Shown: piece after piece, positions 15,126 through 21,343 of the stretch
How the letters are laid out: each line of letters starts with the position of its first letter
Position numbering within the stretch: the stretch's first letter is position 1
Virus record (IMG/VR): IMGVR_UViG_3300037504_000599
Span: 1-23,784 of that record
Direction: 5' to 3' (one strand)
DNA from: a virus
Length of the DNA: 23,784 nucleotides
The notes under the pieces: generated by a model
Told to the model about the DNA's origin: nothing
Seen by the model: the letters and a program-made list of their open reading frames with translations, nothing else
Databases searched by the model: none
Program-made: the position numbers and the translations under genes

Positions 15126-15144
15126 CACCATTAACGTTACGCAA
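15118..15144 (-). promoter_or_regulatory. Possible leftward repressor promoter (PRM-like)
   Basis: On the minus strand a -10-like TATAAA (15123-15118) overlaps the rightward -10 box, and TTGCGT (15144-15139) lies about 15 bases upstream, a short spacer. Transcription would begin near 15112, close to an alternative repressor ATG. The weak -35 and short spacer suggest a promoter that needs activation. Confidence 0.4.
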
Positions 15145-15163
15145 TCACACGAGAGGTTTTAAC

Positions 15164-15346
15164 ATGAGAGAAGAAAAGCTTCAACGTTTTTCCATCAGTT
15201 TACCCGCCTATGTTGTCAAAGACATTGAACATCTCGCCGAAGAACAACAGCGGACCCGGGCCAATATGATCAGGGTGGCCTTGCTTGACTACATCAAAAA
15301 GGCTGACCGTCAAATAGAACCTACACCGCAACAGGCAACAAAATAA
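15164..15346 (+). CDS. Ribbon-helix-helix (CopG/Arc-like) regulator in the cro position
   Basis: This is a 60-residue protein from ATG 15164 with GAGAGG at 15151-15156; a longer upstream frame would run through the promoter. LQRFSISLPAYVVKDIEHLA forms the beta strand and first helix, and RTRANMIRVALLDYIKK the second helix of an RHH fold, which binds DNA as a dimer through paired strands. It is the first gene of the rightward early transcript, where lambda-like phages encode Cro, so it probably antagonises or complements the CI-type repressor at the TTACGCA sites, like Arc or Mnt in P22. The fold is confident; the target is inferred. Confidence 0.82.
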   Translation: MREEKLQRFSISLPAYVVKDIEHLAEEQQRTRANMIRVALLDYIKKADRQIEPTPQQATK

Positions 15347-15367
15347 GCATAATTTTAGGGGGTTATT

Positions 15368-16147
15368 ATGCCGAAGAGCATCAAAGAACTGATACCGCTC
15401 CGGTCGACCGACGCGTTTCCGATTGACGCCCGGGACCTCCACGAGTTTTTGGGAGTAAAAACTAGGTATGACATGTGGATCGAGCGGCGGATCGAAGAGT
15501 ATAATTTTGTAGTAAAATCGGACTTTTGCACAAAATTGAGCAAAACTACAAGCTCACAAGGTGGCCGACCGACAATGCAATACCGCCTGACCCTGAACAT
15601 GGCAAAGGAATTGTGCATGGTTGAGCGGTCGGACCGGGGCAAGGAGGCGCGCCTCTATTTTATCGAGTGCGAGCGTGTCGCCCGCGAGAACAAGGACCGC
15701 CAGGTCCGGCGACTGATTGAGCACTATATTTCGCCGGAGCTCCAGCCCTACGAGAAGACCTTCCCCACCGAATTTTACCGTCAGATTTACCGGCTTCGCG
15801 GCTGGAAGTGGTCTCCGAGCAACAACAAGCACCCCCAGATTATCGGCAAATGGACCAATGACTTTGTCTACCGCCGCCTGGCCCCCGGCATGGACCAGGT
15901 GCTTCACGACATATGCGGACGGGACCACAAGGGCAACCTGAAGACGCACATGCACCGGCATATCGACCCGGACAACGGGCGGGCTCCGCTGTCTCACCTG
16001 ATCGCCACGGTGACGGCCTTCATGCGAGCCAGCGCCACTTGGCGCGAGTTCAGGCGAATGCTTCAGCTGGCCTACCCGGCCCCGGAAACCAATCTGTTGC
16101 TTTATTTGCCGGAGCCGGAAGAGGACGAGGGCGATTATGTCGCTTAA
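15368..16147 (+). CDS. AntA/AntB-type antirepressor with P63C C-terminal domain
   Basis: This is a 259-residue protein starting after AGGGGG (15357-15362). The N-terminal 100 residues match the AntA/AntB antirepressor domain (IDARDLHEFLGVKTRYDMWI, then YRLTLNMAKELCMVER). The C-terminal half matches the P63C domain: FPTEFYRQIYRLRGWKW, then KHPQIIGKWTNDFVYRRLAP, then HRHI and a MRAS motif. Such proteins bind phage repressors or regulate early genes; a role in relieving CI-type repression is inferred from the family. It is the second gene of the early operon, and its end overlaps the CII-like gene by 11 bases. Confidence 0.88.
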   Translation: MPKSIKELIPLRSTDAFPIDARDLHEFLGVKTRYDMWIERRIEEYNFVVKSDFCTKLSKTTSSQGGRPTMQYRLTLNMAKELCMVERSDRGKEARLYFIECERVARENKDRQVRRLIEHYISPELQPYEKTFPTEFYRQIYRLRGWKWSPSNNKHPQIIGKWTNDFVYRRLAPGMDQVLHDICGRDHKGNLKTHMHRHIDPDNGRAPLSHLIATVTAFMRASATWREFRRMLQLAYPAPETNLLLYLPEPEEDEGDYVA

Positions 16148-16586
16148 AGGACCGGACCGTCAATTTCAGTTGTTAATCCACGAGGTGGGGCACCGGGACC
16201 GCAACGTCAAGGGCCTGGCTTACGCCTGGGGCGTCCCGGAGCCCACGCTGTTCGAGTGGCTCAATCCGAACAACGAGAAAAAGTTCCCGGCGGGATATCT
16301 ACCGGCGTTGATTGCCGACATGGACGACGACCGCTTGATTCATTATCTGTGCGACCTTCGCGGGTTGGTGGCGGTTTCCCGGCCGACGCATGAGGGGATG
16401 TGTGATCGGGACTGGCTTAGGCATATATCGGCGGTCACGCGGGAGGCGTCCGAGGCGGTGACGACGTTGGCCGACGCGGTGGCGGACGGCGTGGTGACGC
16501 CCGAAGAGCGGGCCGCATGCTTGAAAGAGGTGGACGAGGCCGTGGCGGCCCTGATGGCGCTACGCGTGGAACTGGAGGAGGAATGA
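16137..16586 (+). CDS. CII-like (CP76-type) phage regulatory protein
   Basis: This is a 149-residue protein. Residues about 20-70 form an HTH of the type NVKGLAYAWGVPEPTLFEWL followed by NPNNEKKFPAGYLPALIADM and a short helical region (LIHYLCDLRGL). This resembles the Phage_CP76 'regulatory protein CII' family of P2- and Mu-like phages, which helps choose between lysogeny and lysis. The C-terminal 60 residues are a helical, acidic, oligomerisation-like segment. The ATG overlaps the antirepressor stop. The family call is moderate, based on the characteristic 'NP-N' loop. Confidence 0.65.
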   Translation: MSLKGPDRQFQLLIHEVGHRDRNVKGLAYAWGVPEPTLFEWLNPNNEKKFPAGYLPALIADMDDDRLIHYLCDLRGLVAVSRPTHEGMCDRDWLRHISAVTREASEAVTTLADAVADGVVTPEERAACLKEVDEAVAALMALRVELEEE

Positions 16587-16759
16587 TGTATCAAATCGAT
16601 TACGGCGACGGGTACCGCGAGGCCGCACGCGATGAGGTGTCGCGGCTGATCAAGGATCATCATCGGCGGACGACGATATACGGGACCAACGGGACGTTGT
16701 TTATTTTGGCCCATGACCGGACGGGCGAGGAGATCCGGTTGGTGACGGAGGCGGACTAA
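16586..16759 (+). CDS. Small early phage protein, unknown
   Basis: This is a 57-residue protein from ATG 16586, with GGAGGAGG at 16573-16580; an ATG three bases earlier is also possible but leaves only two bases of spacing. The sequence looks beta-rich and charged (YQIDYGDGYREAARDEV, then TTIYGTNGTLFILAHDR). No known fold is recognised. It is coupled to the CII-like gene (TGATG) and to the excisionase-like gene (TAATG), so it belongs to the early regulatory operon. Confidence 0.65.
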   Translation: MYQIDYGDGYREAARDEVSRLIKDHHRRTTIYGTNGTLFILAHDRTGEEIRLVTEAD

Positions 16760-16980
16760 TGTGGCTAACCGTGGCGGACGCTGTCGAATATTCCCAAATA
16801 TGCCGATCCACGCTGTTCAAATTAAGGCGGCAGGGCCGATTGCGCATGGTCGGCACGGAACGCAAGCGGCTGATCAACCGGGAGCACTTAGACGAGCAGA
16901 TAGAGAAGGGCTTCCCGCCGTTGGGGCCGGCGGCGGTTCCTAAGCGGCGCAAGCCTCCGATTAAGAAGCTGGTTTGGTAG
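16759..16980 (+). CDS. Excisionase-like HTH protein
   Basis: This is a 73-residue protein. The first 50 residues match the AlpA/Xis winged-HTH (HTH_17) pattern: LTVADAVEYSQICRSTLFKL, RRQGRLRMVGTERKRLIN, then REHLDEQIEKG. A basic proline-rich tail follows (KRRKPPIKKLVW). These proteins bend DNA at attachment sites or act as small regulators, so it is the best excisionase candidate in the window, although it lies far from attP. The stop at 16978-16980 is followed at once by the first NNGGC array. Confidence 0.72.
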   Translation: MWLTVADAVEYSQICRSTLFKLRRQGRLRMVGTERKRLINREHLDEQIEKGFPPLGPAAVPKRRKPPIKKLVW

Positions 16981-17100
16981 GGCATGGCATGCGGCGCGGC
17001 AAGGCCTGGCGAGGCTGGGCCGGGCGTGGCTGGGCCGGGCGTGGCGAGGCGGGGCGAGGCTTGGCCGGGCGGGGCCTGGCGCGGCGAGGCAAGGCAAGGC
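16981..17100. repeat. NNGGC pentanucleotide array 1
   Basis: After two GGCAT units, 22 consecutive 5-base units of the form NNGGC run from 16991 to 17100 without an indel, with the GGC invariant and the NN dinucleotide freely varied. The array starts at the base after an upstream stop codon and ends 30 bases before the ATG at 17131, so it fills the leader of that gene. Random NN with fixed GGC argues for protein recognition or periodic structure, not a simple slippage tract. Confidence 0.9.
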
Positions 17101-17130
17101 AAAGGATTTAAACCAAAACAAGGAGAACGT

Positions 17131-17694
17131 ATGTTTGAAGCGCACGCGGATATAGAATCGTTAAGTCCCTATAGTCAAAGCAAGGTCATCACGACAAGAA
17201 AGAAAGACAAGGAGACACACGAAGACCATGAAAAGCGGGTGTGGCGCGAGCGATTACACACAAACGAAAAGGGGGAGGTATTCATCCCCCCCACGGCATT
17301 TAAAAACAACCTGTCGGAAGCGGCCAAGTATTTGAGTATACAAATCCCGGGCAAGGGAAAGGCGACGTATACCAAGCACTTTGAGGCCGGCATCCTCGTT
17401 GTTGACAGCCTCATATTACCAATACCCCGAGACGATGTCCAGGGCGAATGGGTGTATGTCCCATCCGACGGCCGTCGCGGCGGCACGACGCGGGTGTGGA
17501 AATGCTTCCCTCTGATCCCCGAATGGGCGGGGACCGTCCGTTATTTAATCTTCGACGAAACGATCACCTATGACGTGTTTAGATATCACCTGGAGCAAGC
17601 CGGGCAGTTTATCGGGCTCGGGCGGTTCCGGCCGCGAAACAACGGCTACTATGGCCGGTTCAAGGTCAATGGTGTGGAATGGAGCGAGCGATGA
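17131..17694 (+). CDS. Conserved-looking phage early protein, possible RAMP/Cas7-like fold
   Basis: This is a 187-residue protein from ATG 17131, with AAGGAG at 17120-17125. No family name is certain. Visible motifs are RVWRERLHTNEKGEVFIPP, then TAFKNNLSEAAKYL, KGKATYTKHFEAG, and near the end a glycine/arginine-rich segment FIGLGRFRPRNNGYYGRF. The 'IPP-x-AFKN' strand-helix and the Gly-rich C-terminal loop are reminiscent of RAMP (Cas7-like) RNA-binding proteins, but this rests on motif impression only. It overlaps the next gene (ATGA). The pair is flanked by the two NNGGC arrays, and it may bind its own leader or phage RNA or DNA. Function unknown. Confidence 0.75.
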   Translation: MFEAHADIESLSPYSQSKVITTRKKDKETHEDHEKRVWRERLHTNEKGEVFIPPTAFKNNLSEAAKYLSIQIPGKGKATYTKHFEAGILVVDSLILPIPRDDVQGEWVYVPSDGRRGGTTRVWKCFPLIPEWAGTVRYLIFDETITYDVFRYHLEQAGQFIGLGRFRPRNNGYYGRFKVNGVEWSER

Positions 17695-18170
17695 CCCTTA
17701 AGCGGACATTGGAGACGAACCTGTTAGTCGCGCTGTTGTGCAACACGGAGGAAGGCGAGTTGGTGACCTACGAGCAAATGAACGATAAAACCGGCACTGA
17801 CAATCAGCGCGACCGCTCCAACCTTGTCTCGGCGATGAATATCGTGCGCGACGATTACGGCTTTGTCTTCGATAACGTGCGGGGGGAAGGCTACCGGCGG
17901 CTTGCTAACGCCGATATCCCGAAAAAGGCGGCGGCCCGCAAAAAGCGAATGCGGTCGCAAGCCAAGAGCGGCCTGAGGGAGCTTGGGTGCGTCGATGCGG
18001 GCCGGCTGGGCCAGAACGGCGAGATGGCCGGGTATCTGTTGGGCGTTTCCTATTTTTCGTTTTTGGATTACGCCCTGTCGGCAAAATCCGAGCGGGCGCT
18101 AAAATCGGCCGTTGAAAATGCGCGCGAGGCGCTCCCGGTGAACAAAACGATTGAATTTTTCAAAAAGTGA
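17691..18170 (+). CDS. Winged-helix-like phage early protein, partner of the upstream gene
   Basis: This is a 159-residue protein whose ATG overlaps the upstream TGA. The N-terminal half has a winged-helix-like pattern (GELVTYEQMNDKTGTDNQ, RSNLVSAMNIVRDDYGFVF, then VRGEGYRRL). A basic linker (KKAAARKKRMRSQAKSG) leads to a helical C-terminus. It could bind nucleic acid. No specific family name is known to me. Translational coupling to the 17131 gene suggests the two act together. The second NNGGC array begins two bases after its stop. Confidence 0.7.
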   Translation: MTLKRTLETNLLVALLCNTEEGELVTYEQMNDKTGTDNQRDRSNLVSAMNIVRDDYGFVFDNVRGEGYRRLANADIPKKAAARKKRMRSQAKSGLRELGCVDAGRLGQNGEMAGYLLGVSYFSFLDYALSAKSERALKSAVENAREALPVNKTIEFFKK

Positions 18171-18172
18171 CA

Positions 18173-18257
18173 CAGGCACGGTAGGGCTTGGCCGGGCGGG
18201 GCATGGCATGGCATGGCGCGGCATGGCATGGATAGGCTCGGCGAGGCAAGGCGAGGA
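18173..18257. repeat. NNGGC pentanucleotide array 2
   Basis: Seventeen 5-base units stay in one phase from 18173 to 18257; 14 end in GGC and the exceptions are GGT or GGA. The array starts just after the TGA of the upstream gene. Its last unit, GAGGA, doubles as the ribosome binding site for the ATG at 18263. As in array 1, the two non-GGC bases vary freely, although AT is frequent here. Confidence 0.88.
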
Positions 18258-18262
18258 TTAAA

Positions 18263-18433
18263 ATGAACGATCAGACGGACATGCGGCGGATGTTTGAAGT
18301 GATGCATAAAACCGGAGCCCTGGAGGGTCCGGGGGCGAGCCGGAAGCGGTCTTTACCGGGTCTTTTGGCGGGGCTGGTGATCGGGTTTCCGGCGGGCGTT
18401 TTGGTAGGCCGTTTTTTGATGGGGATCTTTTAG
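18263..18433 (+). CDS. Short phage membrane protein, unknown
   Basis: This is a 56-residue reading frame whose ATG follows GAGGA, the final unit of the NNGGC array, by five bases. The first 30 residues are polar and end in a basic patch (RKRS). Residues about 31-55 form one hydrophobic, glycine-rich helix (PGLLAGLVIGFPAGVLVGRF). The start site and topology support a real single-pass membrane protein. No family is recognised. Confidence 0.6.
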   Translation: MNDQTDMRRMFEVMHKTGALEGPGASRKRSLPGLLAGLVIGFPAGVLVGRFLMGIF

Positions 18434-18445
18434 CGGCCGACCATT

Positions 18446-18640
18446 ATGGATGAGTGGCCGGTCGTCGGGGGACGCCTCGGCGGACGGCGGGCAACCGCAA
18501 CCATCGCAACCGCGATATCGCAGCAGACTGAAGGTCTCGGGGTGCGCACTCCGGGGAAACAGGAACAATACACTATATCGGATTACTCAATGAACCCGGC
18601 CGCCCCAAAATGGCCGGAACCGGTCCCGCTCGGCACATAG
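18446..18640 (+). CDS. Doubtful short reading frame
   Basis: This is a 64-residue frame lacking a convincing ribosome binding site. It has low-complexity content derived from repeated GCAACCGC/ATCGCA bases and a proline-rich end. No homologous motif is seen. The surrounding 246 bases (18434-18679) hold no other gene and contain several GC-rich inverted repeats, so this may be non-coding. Confidence 0.2.
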   Translation: MDEWPVVGGRLGGRRATATIATAISQQTEGLGVRTPGKQEQYTISDYSMNPAAPKWPEPVPLGT

Positions 18641-18679
18641 TATAGGCGGGGCCGGTTAAACCAAAACCGGGAGCGAGCA

Positions 18680-19027
18680 ATGACACACGACCAGTGGTTG
18701 AAAAAATATACGATTAAGTGCAAGCCGTTACGGGCGAGAATCAGCCGGGGGCAATGCAAGCGTCGTCAGGATCTGGCCCAAAAAGCAGTCAAGTATCCCA
18801 ATAAACGAATCAAACACCCGGAATGGATGGACGCCTTCGGAAGTTGCGTCCGGGGCAATTGTTCCCGCTCGAAGATCAGCGACCCCACGGCCCGGGCGGA
18901 CAAGCTGGCGGAAGACCTGGAAAAATATGTCGGCGACAAGGCGCCTCCGGTTATCGGCGGCGTGTATGGAAGCGATTATGACGGTGGGTTGCGGCTGGCC
19001 GGGAACATGTGTGCCGGGTCGGAATGA
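18680..19027 (+). CDS. Cysteine-containing phage protein, unknown
   Basis: This is a 115-residue basic protein starting after GGGAGCGAG. Four cysteines at 14, 26, 56 and 61 (IKCKP, RGQCKRR, GSCVRGNCSRSK) could bind a zinc ion, and one more lies near the C-terminus. Lysine- and arginine-rich stretches around 35-46 suggest nucleic-acid contact. No known family is recognised. A perfect hairpin follows the stop. Confidence 0.65.
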   Translation: MTHDQWLKKYTIKCKPLRARISRGQCKRRQDLAQKAVKYPNKRIKHPEWMDAFGSCVRGNCSRSKISDPTARADKLAEDLEKYVGDKAPPVIGGVYGSDYDGGLRLAGNMCAGSE

Positions 19028-19029
19028 GA

Positions 19030-19047
19030 AACCCGCCGGAGCGGGTT
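19030..19047 (+). terminator. Perfect 7-bp hairpin after the Cys-protein gene
   Basis: AACCCGC and GCGGGTT pair perfectly around a CGGA tetraloop, three bases after a stop codon. The following bases (GGGGTTTAT) give only a short T run, so it may be a weak terminator or an mRNA-stability or processing hairpin. Confidence 0.4.
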
Positions 19048-19090
19048 GGGGTTTATATGCCGGACTACCGAGCATGTGGAGGAAATAATA

Positions 19091-19312
19091 ATGGAAAACT
19101 CGGCGAATGTCAACAATTTTGACGATTTGAAAAAAATATTATCCGGAAACGGCGTGTTGGCCGAGGCGATACGGCGTCTGGAGCGGCATCCGTGCGGCCA
19201 CCGGTTCATCGGACCGCAGTGTTACGGGTGTTATCCCAAATGCATTGATTATGAGCGATACGACGACGGGCCGGAGGAGGAGATGTTGTTAGATTTGGAG
19301 GACCGGGAGTGA
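19091..19312 (+). CDS. Small Cys-rich phage protein, unknown
   Basis: This is a 73-residue protein from ATG 19091, with GGAGG at 19078-19082. The cysteines and histidine of HPCGHRFIGPQCYGCYPKC (residues about 33-51) look like a compact zinc-binding knuckle, and the C-terminus is strongly acidic. Its stop overlaps the GTG of the nuclease gene, so it may be an accessory to recombination. No family is recognised. Confidence 0.65.
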   Translation: MENSANVNNFDDLKKILSGNGVLAEAIRRLERHPCGHRFIGPQCYGCYPKCIDYERYDDGPEEEMLLDLEDRE

Positions 19313-20115
19313 TCGACCGCATCCGCCAATCATCACTTGATACCTGGGAGCGTTGCCCGGAGCAGTTTCGGCGTCGCTACCTGGAGGGCGAGATCGTTCC
19401 GCCGGGGATCGCGGCGCGGATCGGCACGGGGCTCCACAAAGGGGCCGAAGTGAACCATCGGGGCAAGATCCGGACCGGGTCGGACGAACCGCTGGACGTG
19501 GTTCAGGACGCGGCCCGGGACGGCTATGTCCGGAGCCTGGGCAACGGCGTATTTTTCCCGCCGGAGGAGGTTCCGAGCGCGCGGGTGCAATTGGCCGAGG
19601 GTGTGGACGTCACCACCATGCTGGCGGGCGTCTACCATACGTCCCTGGCACCGCACATCCGGCCCAAACTGGTCGAGGAGACGGTATACATGGACGTTGA
19701 CGCCATCCCCTTGCCCATCAGCGGGACCATTGACGTGCTGACCGAGGACGGCTGGCTCCCCGACCTGAAGACGGCGGCCAAAGCCTGGCCCAAGGGCCGG
19801 GCGGATAAATCCAACCAGGCGACGATATATAACGAGCTGGTCAAGTCGGCCACGGGCGAATACCCGGACAAGATCAGCTTCGAGGTGTTCACCAAGGCCA
19901 AGGCCGAGCACCACAGCTATGAGACGGCGCGAACGCCCGAGGATTTCTCGGTGGTTCGGATGAAAATCGACCTTATGCTCCGCATGATCGGGGCCGGGCT
20001 TTTTCCGCCGGCGTCGTCGGACAGCTGGATGTGTTCACCGAGATATTGCGGGTATTACTACACCTGTCGATACATACCGAACCACAAGAAGATATTGCCG
20101 AAAAGGAGCAAATAA
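19309..20115 (+). CDS. Cas4/RecB-like PD-(D/E)XK exonuclease with predicted Fe-S cluster
   Basis: This is a 268-residue protein starting with GTG. It shows His43 (GTGLHKGAE, the RecB-type first motif), Asp142 (SGTIDVLTEDG), the D152-x-K154 core (PDLKT) and a QxxxY-type motif at 170-174 (NQATIYNEL). Cys16 (WERCPEQF) and C242, C247, C253 (MCSPRYCGYYYTC) match the four cysteines that hold a 4Fe-4S cluster in Cas4 and AddB nucleases. It probably resects DNA ends for phage recombination together with the following gene. Coupled to both neighbours by overlapping stop and start codons. Confidence 0.87.
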   Translation: MIDRIRQSSLDTWERCPEQFRRRYLEGEIVPPGIAARIGTGLHKGAEVNHRGKIRTGSDEPLDVVQDAARDGYVRSLGNGVFFPPEEVPSARVQLAEGVDVTTMLAGVYHTSLAPHIRPKLVEETVYMDVDAIPLPISGTIDVLTEDGWLPDLKTAAKAWPKGRADKSNQATIYNELVKSATGEYPDKISFEVFTKAKAEHHSYETARTPEDFSVVRMKIDLMLRMIGAGLFPPASSDSWMCSPRYCGYYYTCRYIPNHKKILPKRSK

Positions 20116-21236
20116 TGGCTGAAAATTTCGGAGACGTGCAAATTTACACCGGTCAACCCGAACCGTTCAATGGGGGCGGCCAGGAGTTCACCCCGGCGCA
20201 AGTTCACGCCCCCACGGCGGCGGCGTCGATTGACCAGAGCCGGGCCATTGCCGAGGTGCAAGCGGCCCTGGTGATCGCTCGAGCCAACCCCAGGGATGAG
20301 AACGCCGGATATCTGAGGATCATTAAATCGTGCAAGCGGCGTAGTCTGGCCGAGTCTGCGACCTACGCATTTAAGCGCGGGGGCACGCTGGTGACCGGAC
20401 CGTCGATCCGGCTGGCCGAGGTGATGGCCAGGTGCTGGGGAAACATGAACTACGGGTTCCGGGAAATCGGCCGAGCCGGAGACTATAGCGAAGTGGAGGC
20501 CTTCGCCTGGGACCTGGAGACCAATACCAAGGCGACGCGGCAGTTTCAAGTGCGGCATTACCGGGACAAAAAAAGCGGCGCGGTGGCCCTGGAAGCCGAA
20601 CGGGACAAATACGAGCACATCGCCAGTCAGGCGCAACGCCGGGTGCGCGCGTGCATATTGGAGTTGATCCCCGGCGACATTGTCGAGGCGGCGGAGACAG
20701 AGTGCGACCGGACACTAAAGGCGGGAGACGGACGGCCGCTGGAGGACCGCATCCGGGACATGGCCGCGGCGTTCGACGAGATCGGCGTGAGCACCGAGGA
20801 CCTGGAGTCCTATTTGGGGCATAAACTCAAGTCGGTGGCCGAGTCCGAATTCGTGCGACTCAAAAAGATTTACCGGTCGATCAAGGACGGCGTGGCCGAT
20901 CCGCGTGAGTTTTTCAACCAGCAACAAAGCAAGGAAGCACCAAAAGCGAAGTCCGAACCCAAAGAGACCCGGAACCAACCGGACGAAAAATTCGCGCTCA
21001 ACGGCAACTCGACGCCGCCGGAGCCGAAGCCGTGGAAGCCGGGCACGGCCCTGGTAAACCGTATCCGGTCCCTGGGGCTGATCCCCAAGGACGAGACCAA
21101 AAAGCTGGTCAAGGCGTTCGAGGCGGAAGGTAAGACCACGTCCGACCAGGTCGAGCCGCTGATCGCCGAGGCGATGGCCATGAAAGACGAGCAATTCGCC
21201 GGGTGGCTCCACAAGATGACCAACGGCGGCATGTAG
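20115..21236 (+). CDS. Phage recombination-associated protein, possible annealing factor
   Basis: This is a 373-residue protein whose ATG overlaps the nuclease TAA, with AAAGGAG upstream. The conserved-looking core (residues about 35-190) includes IDQSRAIAEVQAALVIARAN, CKRRSLAESATYAFKRGG, TGPSIRLAEVMARCWGNM, FQVRHYRDK and QAQRRVRACILELIPGDIVE. I associate this core with phage early regions next to exonucleases. A low-complexity linker (about 275-320) precedes a small C-terminal helical domain. Its place beside the exonuclease suggests a RecT/Beta-like single-strand annealing partner, but homology to those families is not evident. Confidence 0.68.
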   Translation: MAENFGDVQIYTGQPEPFNGGGQEFTPAQVHAPTAAASIDQSRAIAEVQAALVIARANPRDENAGYLRIIKSCKRRSLAESATYAFKRGGTLVTGPSIRLAEVMARCWGNMNYGFREIGRAGDYSEVEAFAWDLETNTKATRQFQVRHYRDKKSGAVALEAERDKYEHIASQAQRRVRACILELIPGDIVEAAETECDRTLKAGDGRPLEDRIRDMAAAFDEIGVSTEDLESYLGHKLKSVAESEFVRLKKIYRSIKDGVADPREFFNQQQSKEAPKAKSEPKETRNQPDEKFALNGNSTPPEPKPWKPGTALVNRIRSLGLIPKDETKKLVKAFEAEGKTTSDQVEPLIAEAMAMKDEQFAGWLHKMTNGGM

Positions 21237-21343
21237 ACCATATGCCGGCCCTTGCGGCTTCTTCATACCTCCTTTGAGCAGACGCCCCGCCCCGGGCCGC
21301 TATACGCAAAACGGGGCAAACCGCTGGAATAGCCGGAGGCACC
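21237..21343. other. Intergenic leader before the replication initiator
   Basis: These 107 bases separate two early genes. A small hairpin GCCG-CGGC at about 21244-21258 is followed by TTCTTC, and a 6-bp inverted repeat GCCCCG/CGGGGC spans about 21286-21316. Neither is a convincing terminator. GGAGG at 21334-21338 serves the GTG at 21344. Confidence 0.4.

Larger units (their letters stand above)
15073..15144. promoter_or_regulatory. Three operator-like TTACGCA sites, 32-bp spacing
   Basis: TTACGCA occurs in the same orientation at 15073, 15105 and 15137, exactly 32 bp (about three helical turns) apart. The middle site extends into an inverted pair (ACGCA, TT, TGCGT; 15107-15118) inside the early promoter spacer. 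The outer sites flank the promoter region on the repressor and early-gene sides. Likely binding sites for the CI-type repressor or the ribbon-helix-helix protein; which one binds is inferred. Confidence 0.7.

Noticed and set aside
16984-17130. N-terminal extension of the 17131 protein through the NNGGC array
   Set aside because: The extension is merely the translated pentanucleotide repeat (Gly, Arg and Ala rich), and a good AAGGAG site fits ATG 17131.
18434-18475. Intrinsic terminator after the short membrane gene
   Set aside because: The CGACC/GGTCG-type pairing is short and no T run follows.
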